Positions 1 to 7,748 of a stretch of DNA of 64,000 bases are shown here, piece by piece (position 1 is the first letter of the stretch; each line of letters opens with the position of its first letter). The stretch spans positions 62,001 to 126,000 of the forward strand of contig DATLOC010000010.1 of NCBI GenBank assembly GCA_035536455.1, given 5' to 3'. The notes beneath the pieces are model-generated. The model ran no database searches. It saw nothing but the letters and a program-made list of their open reading frames with translations, and was not told the DNA's origin. The DNA is from DASUNQ01 sp035536455. GTDB taxonomy: Bacteria; Acidobacteriota; Thermoanaerobaculia; Multivoradales; UBA5704. A program made the translations under genes and the position numbers.

Positions 1-526
1 CGCGCTCGGTGAGCATCGAGACGTCGGGGAAGATCGTGCGCCGCGAGTAGGGGTGGGAGAGACCGAGGAGGTAGAGCGCCGCGCCGGCCGGATCGAGGGC
101 GTCCGAGCGGAGGTGGGGATAGAGCCGGGTGGCGTCCCAGTCCACGCGCAGCGCGCCGCCGCGCGCCGTGAGGTAGACGGGCGCGGTGCCCCAACGGCCG
201 CAGCGCAGGCGCACCTCGGCCCCGCCGTCGCGTCGCTCGATCAGCAGCTCGTGGAAGTCGAGAGGCCAGCCGCGGAGGGTCGCGAGCTCGCGGTCGAGCT
301 GGCCCTCGCCACAGTGGGTGATGGCCGGGGCGGCGCCGTCCGGCCGCGGCTCGCCGTCGATGCGCTCGCGGACGAGCACCGCGGTCCGCCGCGGCGAGAC
401 CAGCATGCAGGCGTGGAGGGCGGGATGATGGTACGGGAGGATCGCGCTGCGCCCGGACGACCAGCCGCCGGGCGCCGGCGCCCAGACGCCGCCGGCGTCG
501 CGCGCGTGGAGACGCACTGAGAGCAT
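1..526 (-). CDS. asparagine-synthetase-like amide-forming enzyme, N-terminal part (cut by window edge)
   Basis: About 175 codons are visible, starting at an ATG at 526 behind a GAGGAG ribosome site and running off the left edge. The sequence resembles the degenerate N-terminal (Ntn-type) domain of asparagine synthetase B-like enzymes: a beta-rich stretch, then VDWDATRLYPHLRSDALDP and LYLLGLSHPYSRRTIFPDV, the usual lead-in to the synthetase domain. The residue after Met1 is Leu, not the Cys2 nucleophile of true glutaminases. That is typical of lasso-peptide cyclases and beta-lactam synthetases, which make amides without glutamine hydrolysis. The ATP-pyrophosphatase half lies outside the window, so catalytic residues cannot be checked. 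It follows the repeat-peptide gene on the same strand, suggesting that peptide is its substrate (inference). Confidence 0.65.
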   Translation of the reverse strand, partial: MLSVRLHARDAGGVWAPAPGGWSSGRSAILPYHHPALHACMLVSPRRTAVLVRERIDGEPRPDGAAPAITHCGEGQLDRELATLRGWPLDFHELLIERRDGGAEVRLRCGRWGTAPVYLTARGGALRVDWDATRLYPHLRSDALDPAGAALYLLGLSHPYSRRTIFPDVSMLTER

Positions 527-550
527 GGAGCTCCTCGCGGAGTGGCGGAG

Positions 551-578
551 CGGCCACACGCTCTGCAGCGTGTGGCCG
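551..578 (-). terminator. perfect 12-bp hairpin between repeat-peptide gene and enzyme gene
   Basis: CGGCCACACGCT, loop CTGC, then the exact complement AGCGTGTGGCCG. It has no T-run on either strand. It lies after the stop of the repeat gene (620) and before the enzyme start (526). Hairpins here in RiPP operons often attenuate read-through or stabilise the 3' end of the precursor mRNA, so that precursor exceeds enzyme; that role is inferred. Confidence 0.6.
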
Positions 579-619
579 CCCGTTCCTCGACTACGGGTTC
601 CGGCGTTGGACCGCGGTGC

Positions 620-1333
620 TCAGCTCTTCCGCCTGAGCCCGACGTCGCCGATGCCGCGGCGCTTCGGCAGCGTGATCTTCTTCTGGCGACCGAGGTCGGC
701 GGGTCCCCTCGCCTTGCCAGGGGTGGGCCTCTTCTTCTTCAAGCCGACGTCGCCCGCGCCGCGGGGCTTGCTGCCGAGGGGCTTGCGCTTGCGCCCCACA
801 TCGCCCGCGCCGGTGGGCTTCACGGGGATCTTCCGCCTGCGCCCGGTGTCGCCCGCGCCCGCGGGCTTCAGGACGACCTTCCGCCGGCGCCCAGCGTCAC
901 CCGCGCCGGCCGGCTTCGCGACGATCTTCCGCTTGCGGCCGACGTCGCCCGTGCCGGCGAGCTTCCCGATGAGCTTCTTCTTGCGCCCCACGTCGCCCGT
1001 GCCGGCGGGCTTCGCGACGACCTTCCGCCGGCGCCCGGCGTCGCCCACACCGGCGGGCTTCGCGACGATCTTCCGCTTGCGGCCGACGTCGCCCGTGCCG
1101 GCGAGCTTCCCGATGAGCTTGCGCTTGCGGCCGACGTCGCCGACGCCGGCCGGCTTGGTGGGAGTTGTAATGCGCTTCTTGCGCCGCCCCACGTCGCCGA
1201 CGCCGCCCGGCTTCGGCGTGGGCGGCTTTCTCCTGCGCCCCACATCGCCGACGCCGGCGGGCTTGACGGGGATCGGCTCGATCCCACCTTCGCCCGGAAC
1301 GCCTCCTGAGCCCGACGGAACGTCTGTGCTCAT
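620..1333 (-). CDS. 13-unit cationic tandem-repeat protein, candidate multi-core RiPP precursor
   Basis: A 237-residue protein. A 23-residue acidic/Gly-Ser N-terminus (MSTDVPSGSGGVPGEGG...) is followed by 13 units of about 16 residues (16-19) with consensus K-P-[AGTR]-G-[VTA]-G-D-[VA]-G-[RL]-[RK]-[RK]-K-x-x-x. Nearly every unit keeps Gly-x-Gly-Asp-x-Gly followed by a run of 3-4 basic residues. At DNA level a three-unit block is duplicated (about 919-978 and 1063-1122, offset 144 bp), so the array grew by tandem duplication. It has no Cys, no membrane segment and no known fold. The AAGGAGG ribosome site ends 8 nt before ATG, and a good sigma-70 promoter lies upstream. The adjacent amide-forming-type enzyme makes a Lys/N-terminus-to-Asp isopeptide product plausible. 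A simple nucleic-acid-binding basic repeat protein is the alternative. Confidence 0.75.
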   Translation of the reverse strand: MSTDVPSGSGGVPGEGGIEPIPVKPAGVGDVGRRRKPPTPKPGGVGDVGRRKKRITTPTKPAGVGDVGRKRKLIGKLAGTGDVGRKRKIVAKPAGVGDAGRRRKVVAKPAGTGDVGRKKKLIGKLAGTGDVGRKRKIVAKPAGAGDAGRRRKVVLKPAGAGDTGRRRKIPVKPTGAGDVGRKRKPLGSKPRGAGDVGLKKKRPTPGKARGPADLGRQKKITLPKRRGIGDVGLRRKS

Positions 1334-1375
1334 CTGTCGATCCTCCTTGCGATCTAGTGAATATTAACTTGGAGA

Positions 1376-1403
1376 ATTCTACATCCGAACGCGCGACAGT
1401 CAA
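1376..1403 (-). promoter_or_regulatory. sigma-70 type promoter of the repeat-peptide gene
   Basis: On the minus strand TTGACT (1403-1398), a 16-bp spacer and TAGAAT (1381-1376). The predicted transcript starts about 35 nt before the ATG and contains the AAGGAGG site. The -35 box overlaps neither uvrC codons nor its stop (1414), so the peptide gene has its own promoter rather than relying on uvrC read-through. Confidence 0.6.
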
Positions 1404-1413
1404 CAGGTTCGGC

Positions 1414-3216
1414 TCATACCGACCGCAGTTGCTCGTAGATCTTCCGCCCGGTGAGCGGGCCGAGCGCCGCCTGCAGCTCTTCGACGCTCGCCTGCCGCAC
1501 GCCTTCGGCGCTGCCGAAGCGGGTGAGCAGCAGCTTCCGCCGCCGCGGCCCGATGCCGGAGAGCTCGTCGAGCCGGCTGCGCAGCGTGCGCGCGCTCCGC
1601 CGCCGGCGGTGGCGCGAGACGGCGAAGCGGTGGGCCTCGTCGCGCACCTCCTGGAGGAGGCGCAGGCCAAGATCGTCGCGGCGGAGCTTGAGCGGCAGCG
1701 GCAGTCCCGGCACGTAGACCTCCTCCTCCCGCTTGGCCAGCGAGACGACCGGCGTCTCCTCGACGCCCAGCATCGCCAGCCCCTCGAGCGCGGCGTTGAG
1801 CTGGCCGCGGCCGCCGTCGATGAGGATCAGGTCGGGCATCGCCCCGACCTCCTCCAGGCGCCGGCGGTAGCGGCGTTCGACCGCCTCGCGCAGGGAGGCG
1901 AAGTCGTCGGGGCCGGCGTGCCCGGGGACGCCGCGCACGTTGAAGCTGCGGTACTCCCCCTTGCGCATCTTCCCCTCCTCCCAGACCACCAGCGAGGCCA
2001 CCGTCTCGCTGCCCTGGAAGTTGGAGATGTCGAAGCCCTCGATCCGCCGCGGCGGCTCGGGGAGGTCGAGGTGGCGGAGCAGCGCCTCGGCGCCCGGCGC
2101 CGCCGTGCCGCCGCCGCGGAAGCGCCGCTTGTGGGCGAGGTCGGCGTTGCGCATGGCGAGCGCCACCCGCTCGGCCTTCGGGCCGCGCGACGGCAGCCGC
2201 ACGTAGACCCGCTCCCCCTTCTTCTCCGCCAGCCACTCGGCGAGCGCCTCCTCCCCCTCGACCGGCAGCGGCAGGTGGATCTCCTTGGGCACGAAGGTGG
2301 TGCGTTCGTAGATCTGCGGCAGGATCTCGGAGAGCAGGCGCTCGGGGGCGATCGGCCCCACCCCTTCCCAGAAGAGCTCGCGCCGGTCGAGCACCTGGCC
2401 GCCGCGCATCACCAGCACCACGACCGCGGCGTTGCCGCCGGCGACGTAGACGCCGTAGACGTCCACGTCCTCCCCCTCGACCGAAGACAGCTTCCGCCGC
2501 TGCGAGATCGCCTCGACCTCGGTGAGGGCGTCGCGCACTCGCGCCGCCCGCTCGTAGTCGAGCGCCTCGGCGGCCTCCCACATCTCGCGCTTGAGGCGCT
2601 TGACGAGCTGGTCGCCGCGGCCGGAGAGGAAGAGGCGCGCCTGCTCGACCGCCTCGTCGTAGGCGGCCTTGGTGGTCAGCCCGGCGACGCAGGGCCCGAG
2701 GCAGCGGTGCATGTCGTAGTAGAGGCAGGGGCGCGGCAGCGAGCCGTCGATCTCCAGGTCGCAGACCCGCACCTGGAAGAGCTTCTGCACCAGCTTGATC
2801 GCCTTGCGCGCCAGCCCGCCGGGGAGGAAGGGGCCGAAGTACTCGGCGCCGTCGTCGCGCAGGCGGCGGGTGAAGACCAGGCGCGGGTAGGGATCGGCGG
2901 TGAGCTTGAGGTAGGGGTAGGTCTTGTCGTCGCGCAGCAGGATGTTGTAGCGCGGCTTGCGGCGCTTGATCCAGGTGTTCTCGAGCAGCAGCGCCTCGGC
3001 CGTGGTGTCGGTGGCCACGAACTCCACGTCCGCCGCCTCGGCCAGCATCGCCGCCAGACGCGGCTCGTGCTCACGCACCAGGTAAGAGGCCGCCCGCTTG
3101 CGCAGCGACGTCGCCTTGCCGACGTAGAGCGCCTTCCCCGCGGCGTCGCGGAAGATGTAGATGCCCGGGCGGTCGGGCAGCGCGCGAATGCGCTCGGCGA
3201 GGGCGTCGGCGGCCAT
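1414..3216 (-). CDS. uvrC: UvrC, excinuclease ABC endonuclease subunit
   Basis: 600 residues, the usual UvrC length. It makes both incisions around bulky DNA lesions after UvrA-UvrB loading. Visible in order: the N-terminal GIY-YIG nuclease (PGIYIFRDAAGKALYVGKA, about residues 17-95); the UvrB-interaction UVR helix pair (LKREMWEAAEALDYERAARVR, about 205-240); the RNase-H-like second nuclease domain beginning near IEGFDISNFQGSETVAS; and the terminal helix-hairpin-helix (LDELSGIGPRRRKLLLTRFG). The start ATG at 3216 faces the divergent selenoprotein gene. uvrB is also in this window (24.7 kb) but unlinked. Confidence 0.97.
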   Translation of the reverse strand: MAADALAERIRALPDRPGIYIFRDAAGKALYVGKATSLRKRAASYLVREHEPRLAAMLAEAADVEFVATDTTAEALLLENTWIKRRKPRYNILLRDDKTYPYLKLTADPYPRLVFTRRLRDDGAEYFGPFLPGGLARKAIKLVQKLFQVRVCDLEIDGSLPRPCLYYDMHRCLGPCVAGLTTKAAYDEAVEQARLFLSGRGDQLVKRLKREMWEAAEALDYERAARVRDALTEVEAISQRRKLSSVEGEDVDVYGVYVAGGNAAVVVLVMRGGQVLDRRELFWEGVGPIAPERLLSEILPQIYERTTFVPKEIHLPLPVEGEEALAEWLAEKKGERVYVRLPSRGPKAERVALAMRNADLAHKRRFRGGGTAAPGAEALLRHLDLPEPPRRIEGFDISNFQGSETVASLVVWEEGKMRKGEYRSFNVRGVPGHAGPDDFASLREAVERRYRRRLEEVGAMPDLILIDGGRGQLNAALEGLAMLGVEETPVVSLAKREEEVYVPGLPLPLKLRRDDLGLRLLQEVRDEAHRFAVSRHRRRRSARTLRSRLDELSGIGPRRRKLLLTRFGSAEGVRQASVEELQAALGPLTGRKIYEQLRSV

Positions 3217-3263
3217 ACGGGCTCAGGATGCCACAGTGCCCGCCGCCTAACGTAGACTCCCGA

Positions 3264-3929
3264 ATGATGAAGCGGCGAACGGCAAAGTGGCTCCTTCTCG
3301 GCGGCGCCCTCGTGGCGCTCGCCGTCCTGCTCGTGCCCGAGGTCATGAAGCTCGTCCAGATGGGCCCGAAGGACTACTGGGGCATGGTGCGGTACGACCA
3401 GCGGGAGGAGGGCGACTTGGTGGTCGGCGACGCGGCGCCCGACGTGGTCGTCCGGGCGCTGGACGGCGCTCCCGCCCGCCTCGGCGACCGGCTCGGCACG
3501 CGGCCGGTCGTCCTGGTCTTCGGCAGTTACACCTGACCGCCCTTCCGGCGCTCGGTCGAGCGCATCGCGGCGATGTCGAAAAAGTACGGCGACCGCGCGG
3601 ATTTCCTCACCGTCTACATCAAGGAGGCGCACCCCGAAGACGAGTGGCAGGTGGAGAGCAACGAGACCGAAGGCGTCTGTTACCCGCAGCCCAAGACGAC
3701 GCGGCAGCGCCTGGCCATCGCCAACGACTTCGTGCGCCGCTTCGACTACCCCATCCCGCTCCTCGTCGACCCGATCGAGAACCCCGCCAACGCCGCTTAC
3801 GCCGGCTGGCCGGAGCGCTTCTACGTCATCGACGAGAACCGCAAGATCGTCTACAAGGGCGAGCCCGGCCCCTACGGCTTCCACCCCGAAGAGGTCGAGA
3901 AGTGGCTGGAGCAGCGGTTCGCATCGTAA
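3264..3929 (+). CDS. deiodinase-like selenoprotein (thioredoxin fold), TGA at 3534 = selenocysteine
   Basis: About 221 residues when the in-frame TGA at 3534-3536 is read as Sec. A single N-terminal membrane anchor (WLLLGGALVALAVLLVPEV) precedes a thioredoxin-like domain. Around the TGA the protein reads VVLVFGSYT-U-PPFRRSVERIAAMSKKYGDRA, matching the iodothyronine-deiodinase motif FGSxTUPPF. Further conserved blocks follow the TGA: DFLTVYIKEAHPEDEW and RFYVIDENRKIVYKGEPGPYGFHP. The frame stays fully open on both sides, and a SECIS-like hairpin lies at the expected distance. The family is a membrane-anchored thiol/selenol oxidoreductase; the bacterial substrate is unknown. A TAGACT hexamer ends 5 nt before the ATG and there is no ribosome site, suggesting a leaderless message. 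Automatic callers will split it at the TGA. Confidence 0.85.
3534..3563 (+). promoter_or_regulatory. UGA selenocysteine codon plus bacterial SECIS hairpin
   Basis: Eleven nt after the TGA a perfect stem GCGCTC / GAGCGC (3548-3553 with 3558-3563) closes a GGTC loop (3554-3557). The loop guanines are 18-19 nt from the codon. Bacterial SECIS elements need a small stem with loop G/GU about 16-37 nt downstream, and the E. coli fdhF element has a GGUC-type loop, so this fits SelB recognition. Confidence 0.75.
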
Positions 3930-3935
3930 CCCTTA

Positions 3936-5138
3936 ATGAGTTCTTCACCAAGCTGGACGCCAGAAGATAGCCTTTCCGGACTCGAAGCGGCTCTACGCCC
4001 CAAGCCGCCCCGCCACCAACTTGTATTTTACGGTAGCGATCCGTGGAAGCTGACGGAGACACTCTTCCTGCACTTCGAGAACACCAAGAACCTTCAGTCA
4101 ATCCTCGCCACCAACGTAGGCTTCACGCCAAACGAGACACAGGCGACTCACATCTCTGTTTGTCTGAGGCAAGGGAGAGAACTCTTTCGCCTTGCGCGAG
4201 AGAGTGAGCTTCTAGCTCGGCCACTACTGATCTACTATGGTATGCACAGCTTCGCGAAAGCCGTGGCTCTCTCCTTTGGCAATCCGAAGACCCATGAAGA
4301 CTTTCCGGAGGCTCACGGCCTCAAAGACACGCTTCAGATTCATGCATCCGAACTGGATAGATCTACAGTCAAGATTCTCAATGATGGCGTCTTCCAGCGT
4401 TTTGTGTCTGCTCTGCGAGAGACTACCGGCTTCCAATTCCCCGCACCAGTTGCTTCCTTTACATGGGCGCAGGTTCCCTCCACAGAGCCCAGCCGTTTGG
4501 CGAACCTCGAGATCTCTCTCAAGGACCTCTTCGCCCGCGTTCCTGGCCTTGGAGATTTCCTCGGGTTGACGCTCGGGGGCGAGCAAATGATCGCCCGGGC
4601 CGAGAGTCGCTTCGACCGCCTAACATCCGCCCCCGCCAAGTTCCATTTGTTGCTCTACGTTCGAGGCCCTCGAGTGACGGCAGATTGGGCAAGGACACTC
4701 CAGCCCGCTCTTCGTCAGTGGGGAGTTCTCCGTGAACAGCCAGGCGAAGTGATATTTGATAACACACCGCCCGATTGGACATATTCACAAATAGAGGAAG
4801 AAACTGCGCGGGTCGTTCGCCCAGTTGGTTCTCTTCTCTTCCCTATGGAAATGACACTTGGTGATGAAGCCTTGATAGTCGGTACTTTGGGCGGTCATAC
4901 GTTGCCGAGCATGGCGATCGAGTATTTAGCAGCCTTTGCTTTGGGCAGCATTGCCCGATACCGGCCGGATCTTTGGGCCGACTTCGTCTCCCTCCGCTCA
5001 GCGAAGGGGCACTCCGGCTACCGTGCGCTTGTCGAACGGTTCCTCGACCTAATAATCGAGCGCTTCCCACTCAAAGTGCTCACAACGATGACAGAAACCC
5101 GTATCGTCCTCAGAAATCCGGGCGTGATCTCGGGATGA
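3936..5138 (+). CDS. YaaC-like protein
   Basis: 400 residues, resembling the YaaC family of Bacillus in the blocks LFLHFENTKNLQSILATN and LLARPLLIYYGMHSFAKAVAL, and in a C-terminal helical half (LPSMAIEYLAAFALGSIARYRPDLWADF). YaaC proteins have no established biochemical function. It starts 6 nt after the selenoprotein stop. Base composition is visibly lower in GC and codon choice less biased than in neighbours, so it may be a horizontal acquisition. No membrane segment or catalytic motif is visible. Confidence 0.6.
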   Translation: MSSSPSWTPEDSLSGLEAALRPKPPRHQLVFYGSDPWKLTETLFLHFENTKNLQSILATNVGFTPNETQATHISVCLRQGRELFRLARESELLARPLLIYYGMHSFAKAVALSFGNPKTHEDFPEAHGLKDTLQIHASELDRSTVKILNDGVFQRFVSALRETTGFQFPAPVASFTWAQVPSTEPSRLANLEISLKDLFARVPGLGDFLGLTLGGEQMIARAESRFDRLTSAPAKFHLLLYVRGPRVTADWARTLQPALRQWGVLREQPGEVIFDNTPPDWTYSQIEEETARVVRPVGSLLFPMEMTLGDEALIVGTLGGHTLPSMAIEYLAAFALGSIARYRPDLWADFVSLRSAKGHSGYRALVERFLDLIIERFPLKVLTTMTETRIVLRNPGVISG

Positions 5139-5159
5139 GTCGCAAGTAAAGCTCGTGCG

Positions 5160-5432
5160 CTAGTAGTGATACCGGCACTGCAGGAAGTCGATGCGGTCGT
5201 CGGTGACGACGTAGACCAGCCGGTGTTCTTCGGTCAGCCGCCGCGACCAGACGCCGCTTCCGAGGTGACGTAGCGGCTCGGGCTTGCCGATACCCTGGAA
5301 GGGATCGCGCAGGATGGCTTCGACGAGGTCGAGGACCCGCAGGGCGACCTTGCGGTCGGCGCGCACCCAGTACCGCAGGTCCTCCCGGAACTCGGGTTGG
5401 AAGACGGCGTGGCGCTCGCGCCGCCGCGTCAC
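5160..5432 (-). CDS. yoeB: YoeB/Txe-family toxin (mRNA interferase)
   Basis: 90 residues from a GTG start. The C-terminal signature GIGKPEPLRHLGSGVWSRR, then EEHRLVYVV and terminal CRYHY, is that of YoeB, a ribosome-dependent RelE-fold endoribonuclease. The catalytic residues of the family (Glu in GKPE, Arg in WSRR, His-Arg, and the final His-Tyr) are all present. It follows its antitoxin with a 6-nt gap in the same transcript. Confidence 0.92.
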   Translation of the reverse strand: MTRRRERHAVFQPEFREDLRYWVRADRKVALRVLDLVEAILRDPFQGIGKPEPLRHLGSGVWSRRLTEEHRLVYVVTDDRIDFLQCRYHY

Positions 5433-5438
5433 GCGCGG

Positions 5439-5723
5439 CTAGGCCTCGTCCAGGCCCAGATCGCGACGGAGGTCGGCCACCGTCTGCGGCTCTCCCTCCC
5501 CCGCTCGCGCCCTGGCCAGCGCCGCGAGCAGGCGCTCCGCGTTCTTGGGCGAGCGTAGGAGGTGCGCCGTTTCGGTCAGGCTCGCCAGCTCGTCGGCGGA
5601 GATGAGGGCGACGGCGTCGGCGCCCCGCCGCCGGATGATCACGGTCTCGCGGTCCTGTGTCACGCGGTCGAGCAGCCGAGCGAGGGCGGCGCGGGCCTGG
5701 GTGTAGGTCGTCTCGATCGCCAT
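5439..5723 (-). CDS. yefM: YefM/Phd-family antitoxin
   Basis: 94 residues from the ATG at 5723, preceded by AAGGAGG. The N-terminal Phd/YefM fold (MAIETTYTQARAALARLLDRV, then ETVIIRRRGADAVALISADELASL) binds DNA as a dimer. The C-terminal half is the flexible toxin-neutralising segment. It represses its own promoter, and the operator is visible upstream. A longer in-frame reading to 6002 is rejected because it would run through the promoter, operator and recQ start. Confidence 0.92.
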   Translation of the reverse strand: MAIETTYTQARAALARLLDRVTQDRETVIIRRRGADAVALISADELASLTETAHLLRSPKNAERLLAALARARAGEGEPQTVADLRRDLGLDEA

Positions 5724-5736
5724 CTCGGCTCCTCCT

Positions 5737-5776
5737 TGTACAGGAAGACTGTACGGAACGGGGAAGCGACGGTCAA
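5737..5776 (-). promoter_or_regulatory. yefM-yoeB promoter with paired TGTACA-type operator
   Basis: Minus strand TTGACC (5776-5771), a 17-bp spacer and TACAGT (5753-5748). Overlapping and just downstream of the -10 are TGTACA (5737-5742) and TGTACG (5750-5755), 13 bp apart. They also form the inverted repeat GTACAG-N5-CTGTAC. TGTACA-centred repeats over the -10 are the known operator of E. coli yefM-yoeB, so autorepression by the complex is expected. Confidence 0.7.
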
Positions 5777-5817
5777 GGAGTGCTGTCCTCGCCACTCCGT
5801 TTTCCGTCATTCTCTGC

Positions 5818-7689
5818 ATGATGACCACCGCCCCCTCCCCCACTCTCGCCGACGCCCGGGCCACGCTCAGGCGGGTCTTCGGCTTCGACGCCTTCCGCGG
5901 CGCGCAGGAGGCGGTGGTGGGTTCCCTCCTCGCCAGCGAGGACGCGTTCGTCGTCTGGCCGACGGGGGGCGGGAAGTCGCTCTGCTTCCAACTCCCCGCC
6001 ATCCTGCGGCCGGGGACCGGGGTGGTCGTCTCGCCGCTCGTGGCGCTGATGCAGGACCAGGTGGCGGCGCTGCGGCAGCTCGGCGTGGCGGCGGCGGCGG
6101 CGCACTCGGGGCTGCCGCCGGGCGAGCTCGCCGCCGTCGAGCGCCGCTTCGCCGCGGGCGAGCTCGACCTCCTCTACGTCGCCCCCGAGCGACTTCTCAC
6201 CGACCGCTTCCTCACCCTCCTCGACCAGACGCCGCTCGCCCTCCTCGCGATCGACGAGGCGCACTGCGTCTCGCAGTGGGGGCACGACTTCCGGCCGGAG
6301 TACCTGGGTCTCGGCGTCCTCGGCCGCCGCTTCCCGGGCGTGCCGCGGCTCGCCCTCACCGCCACCGCCGACCCGACGACGCGCCGCGAGATCGTCGAGC
6401 GGCTGGACCTGCCGCGGGCGCGGCTCTTCCTCGCCAGCTTCGACCGCCCCAACGTGCGCTACCGCGTCGTCGACAAGCGCGAGGATCCGGCGCGCCAGCT
6501 CCTCACCTTCCTGCGCGAGGAGCACGCCGGCGACTGCGGCATCGTCTACCGCCTGTCGCGCGCCAAGGTCGAGGCGACGGCGGCGTTCCTCGCCGAGCAG
6601 GGCGTGGCCGCGCTTCCCTACCACGCCGGCCTGAGTCCCGCCGAGCGCGCGGCGACGCTCGGCCGCTTCCGCGCCGGCGAGGGGCTGGTGGTCGTCGCCA
6701 CCGTCGCCTTCGGCCTCGGCATCGACCGCCCCGACGTCCGCTTCGTCGCCCACCTCGACGTGCCGAGCAGCCTCGAGGCCTACCACCAGGAGACCGGGCG
6801 CGCCGGCCGCGACGGCGAGCCGGCCGACGCCTGGATGACCTACGGCCTCGGCGACGTGCTGGCGATGCGCCGGCGGATCGACGCCGGCGAGGCCGAGGAG
6901 ACGCGCAAGCAGGTCGAGCGGCGCAAGCTCGACTCGCTCCTCGGCTACTGCGAGACGACGGAGTGCCGGCGGCGCGCTCTCCTGCGCTACTTCGGCGAGG
7001 AGCCGCCCGGACCGTGCGGCAACTGCGACACCTGCCTCGAGCCGATCGCCACCTGGGACGCCACGGTGCCGGCGCAGAAGGCGCTCTCGGCGGTCTACCG
7101 CACCGGCCAGCGCTTCGGGATGATGCACGTCATCGACGTGCTGCGCGGCGAGCGCACCGAGAAGGTGCTGCGCCACGGCCACGAGCGCCTCCCCACCTTC
7201 GGCGTCGGCGCCGACCTCGAGCCCAAGGCCTGGCGGACGCTGCTGCGCCAGCTCCTGGTGCGCGGCCTGCTCGCGGCCGAGGTCGAGGGCCTGCAGACCC
7301 TGCGTCTCGAGCCCGACGCCTGGCCGGTGCTGCGCGGCGAGAAGAGCCTCCTGCTGCGCGAGGAGCGGAAGCCGTCGGCGCGCAGCCGCCGGCGCGGCGA
7401 GCGGAGCGCCGCCGGCGCGGCGCCGGGCCTTTTCGCGGCCGCGCCCCTCGATCCCGCCGCCGAGCGGCTGTTCGAGGCGCTGCGCGCCCTGCGCCGCGAC
7501 CTCGCGCTGGCGCAGGGCGTGCCTGCCTACGTCGTCTTCCACGACGCCACCCTCCGCGCTGTCGCCGCGCGCGCGCCGCGGACCCTCGCCGAGCTCGGCC
7601 AGGTCTCCGGCATCGGCGAGGCGAAGCTCGCCCGCTACGGCGAGGCGGTGCTTTCGAAAGTGCGCGAGGTGCTCGTCGGGCCCGATTGA
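5818..7689 (+). CDS. recQ: RecQ-family ATP-dependent DNA helicase
   Basis: 623 residues. It is a 3'-5' superfamily 2 helicase acting in recombination and stalled-fork processing. Motif I is WPTGGGKS, the DEAH box is in LAIDEAHCVSQWGHDFRPEY (the aromatic-rich loop typical of RecQ), motif III is ALTATAD, and motif VI is HQETGRAGRDG. The four-cysteine zinc site (CETTEC...CGNCDTC) follows near residues 380-405. A winged-helix region and a C-terminal HRDC domain (LAQGVPAYVVFHDATL...GIGEAKLARYG) come last. The start is ATGATG at 5818/5821. It is divergent from yefM-yoeB. Confidence 0.96.
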   Translation: MMTTAPSPTLADARATLRRVFGFDAFRGAQEAVVGSLLASEDAFVVWPTGGGKSLCFQLPAILRPGTGVVVSPLVALMQDQVAALRQLGVAAAAAHSGLPPGELAAVERRFAAGELDLLYVAPERLLTDRFLTLLDQTPLALLAIDEAHCVSQWGHDFRPEYLGLGVLGRRFPGVPRLALTATADPTTRREIVERLDLPRARLFLASFDRPNVRYRVVDKREDPARQLLTFLREEHAGDCGIVYRLSRAKVEATAAFLAEQGVAALPYHAGLSPAERAATLGRFRAGEGLVVVATVAFGLGIDRPDVRFVAHLDVPSSLEAYHQETGRAGRDGEPADAWMTYGLGDVLAMRRRIDAGEAEETRKQVERRKLDSLLGYCETTECRRRALLRYFGEEPPGPCGNCDTCLEPIATWDATVPAQKALSAVYRTGQRFGMMHVIDVLRGERTEKVLRHGHERLPTFGVGADLEPKAWRTLLRQLLVRGLLAAEVEGLQTLRLEPDAWPVLRGEKSLLLREERKPSARSRRRGERSAAGAAPGLFAAAPLDPAAERLFEALRALRRDLALAQGVPAYVVFHDATLRAVAARAPRTLAELGQVSGIGEAKLARYGEAVLSKVREVLVGPD

Positions 7690-7748
7690 ATTCCCCCGGC
7701 GGCCTCGCTAGTCTCCAGCATCGCTCCAACGAGACAGACCACCGGCTG

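Noticed and set aside
620..1333. The 48-bp DNA repeats as a noncoding satellite
   Set aside because: One frame holds throughout with promoter, ribosome site and start, and third positions vary while the G-D-G residues are kept.
3534..3572. TGA in the deiodinase-like gene read as an ordinary stop or a frameshift pseudogene
   Set aside because: The same frame stays open with conserved deiodinase residues after it and a SECIS-like hairpin lies at the right distance.
5562..7748. In-frame extension upstream of the Ser/Thr kinase
   Set aside because: It overlaps all of recQ in another frame and has an Arg/Pro/Ala composition typical of shadow frames; the kinase fold begins at 7749.
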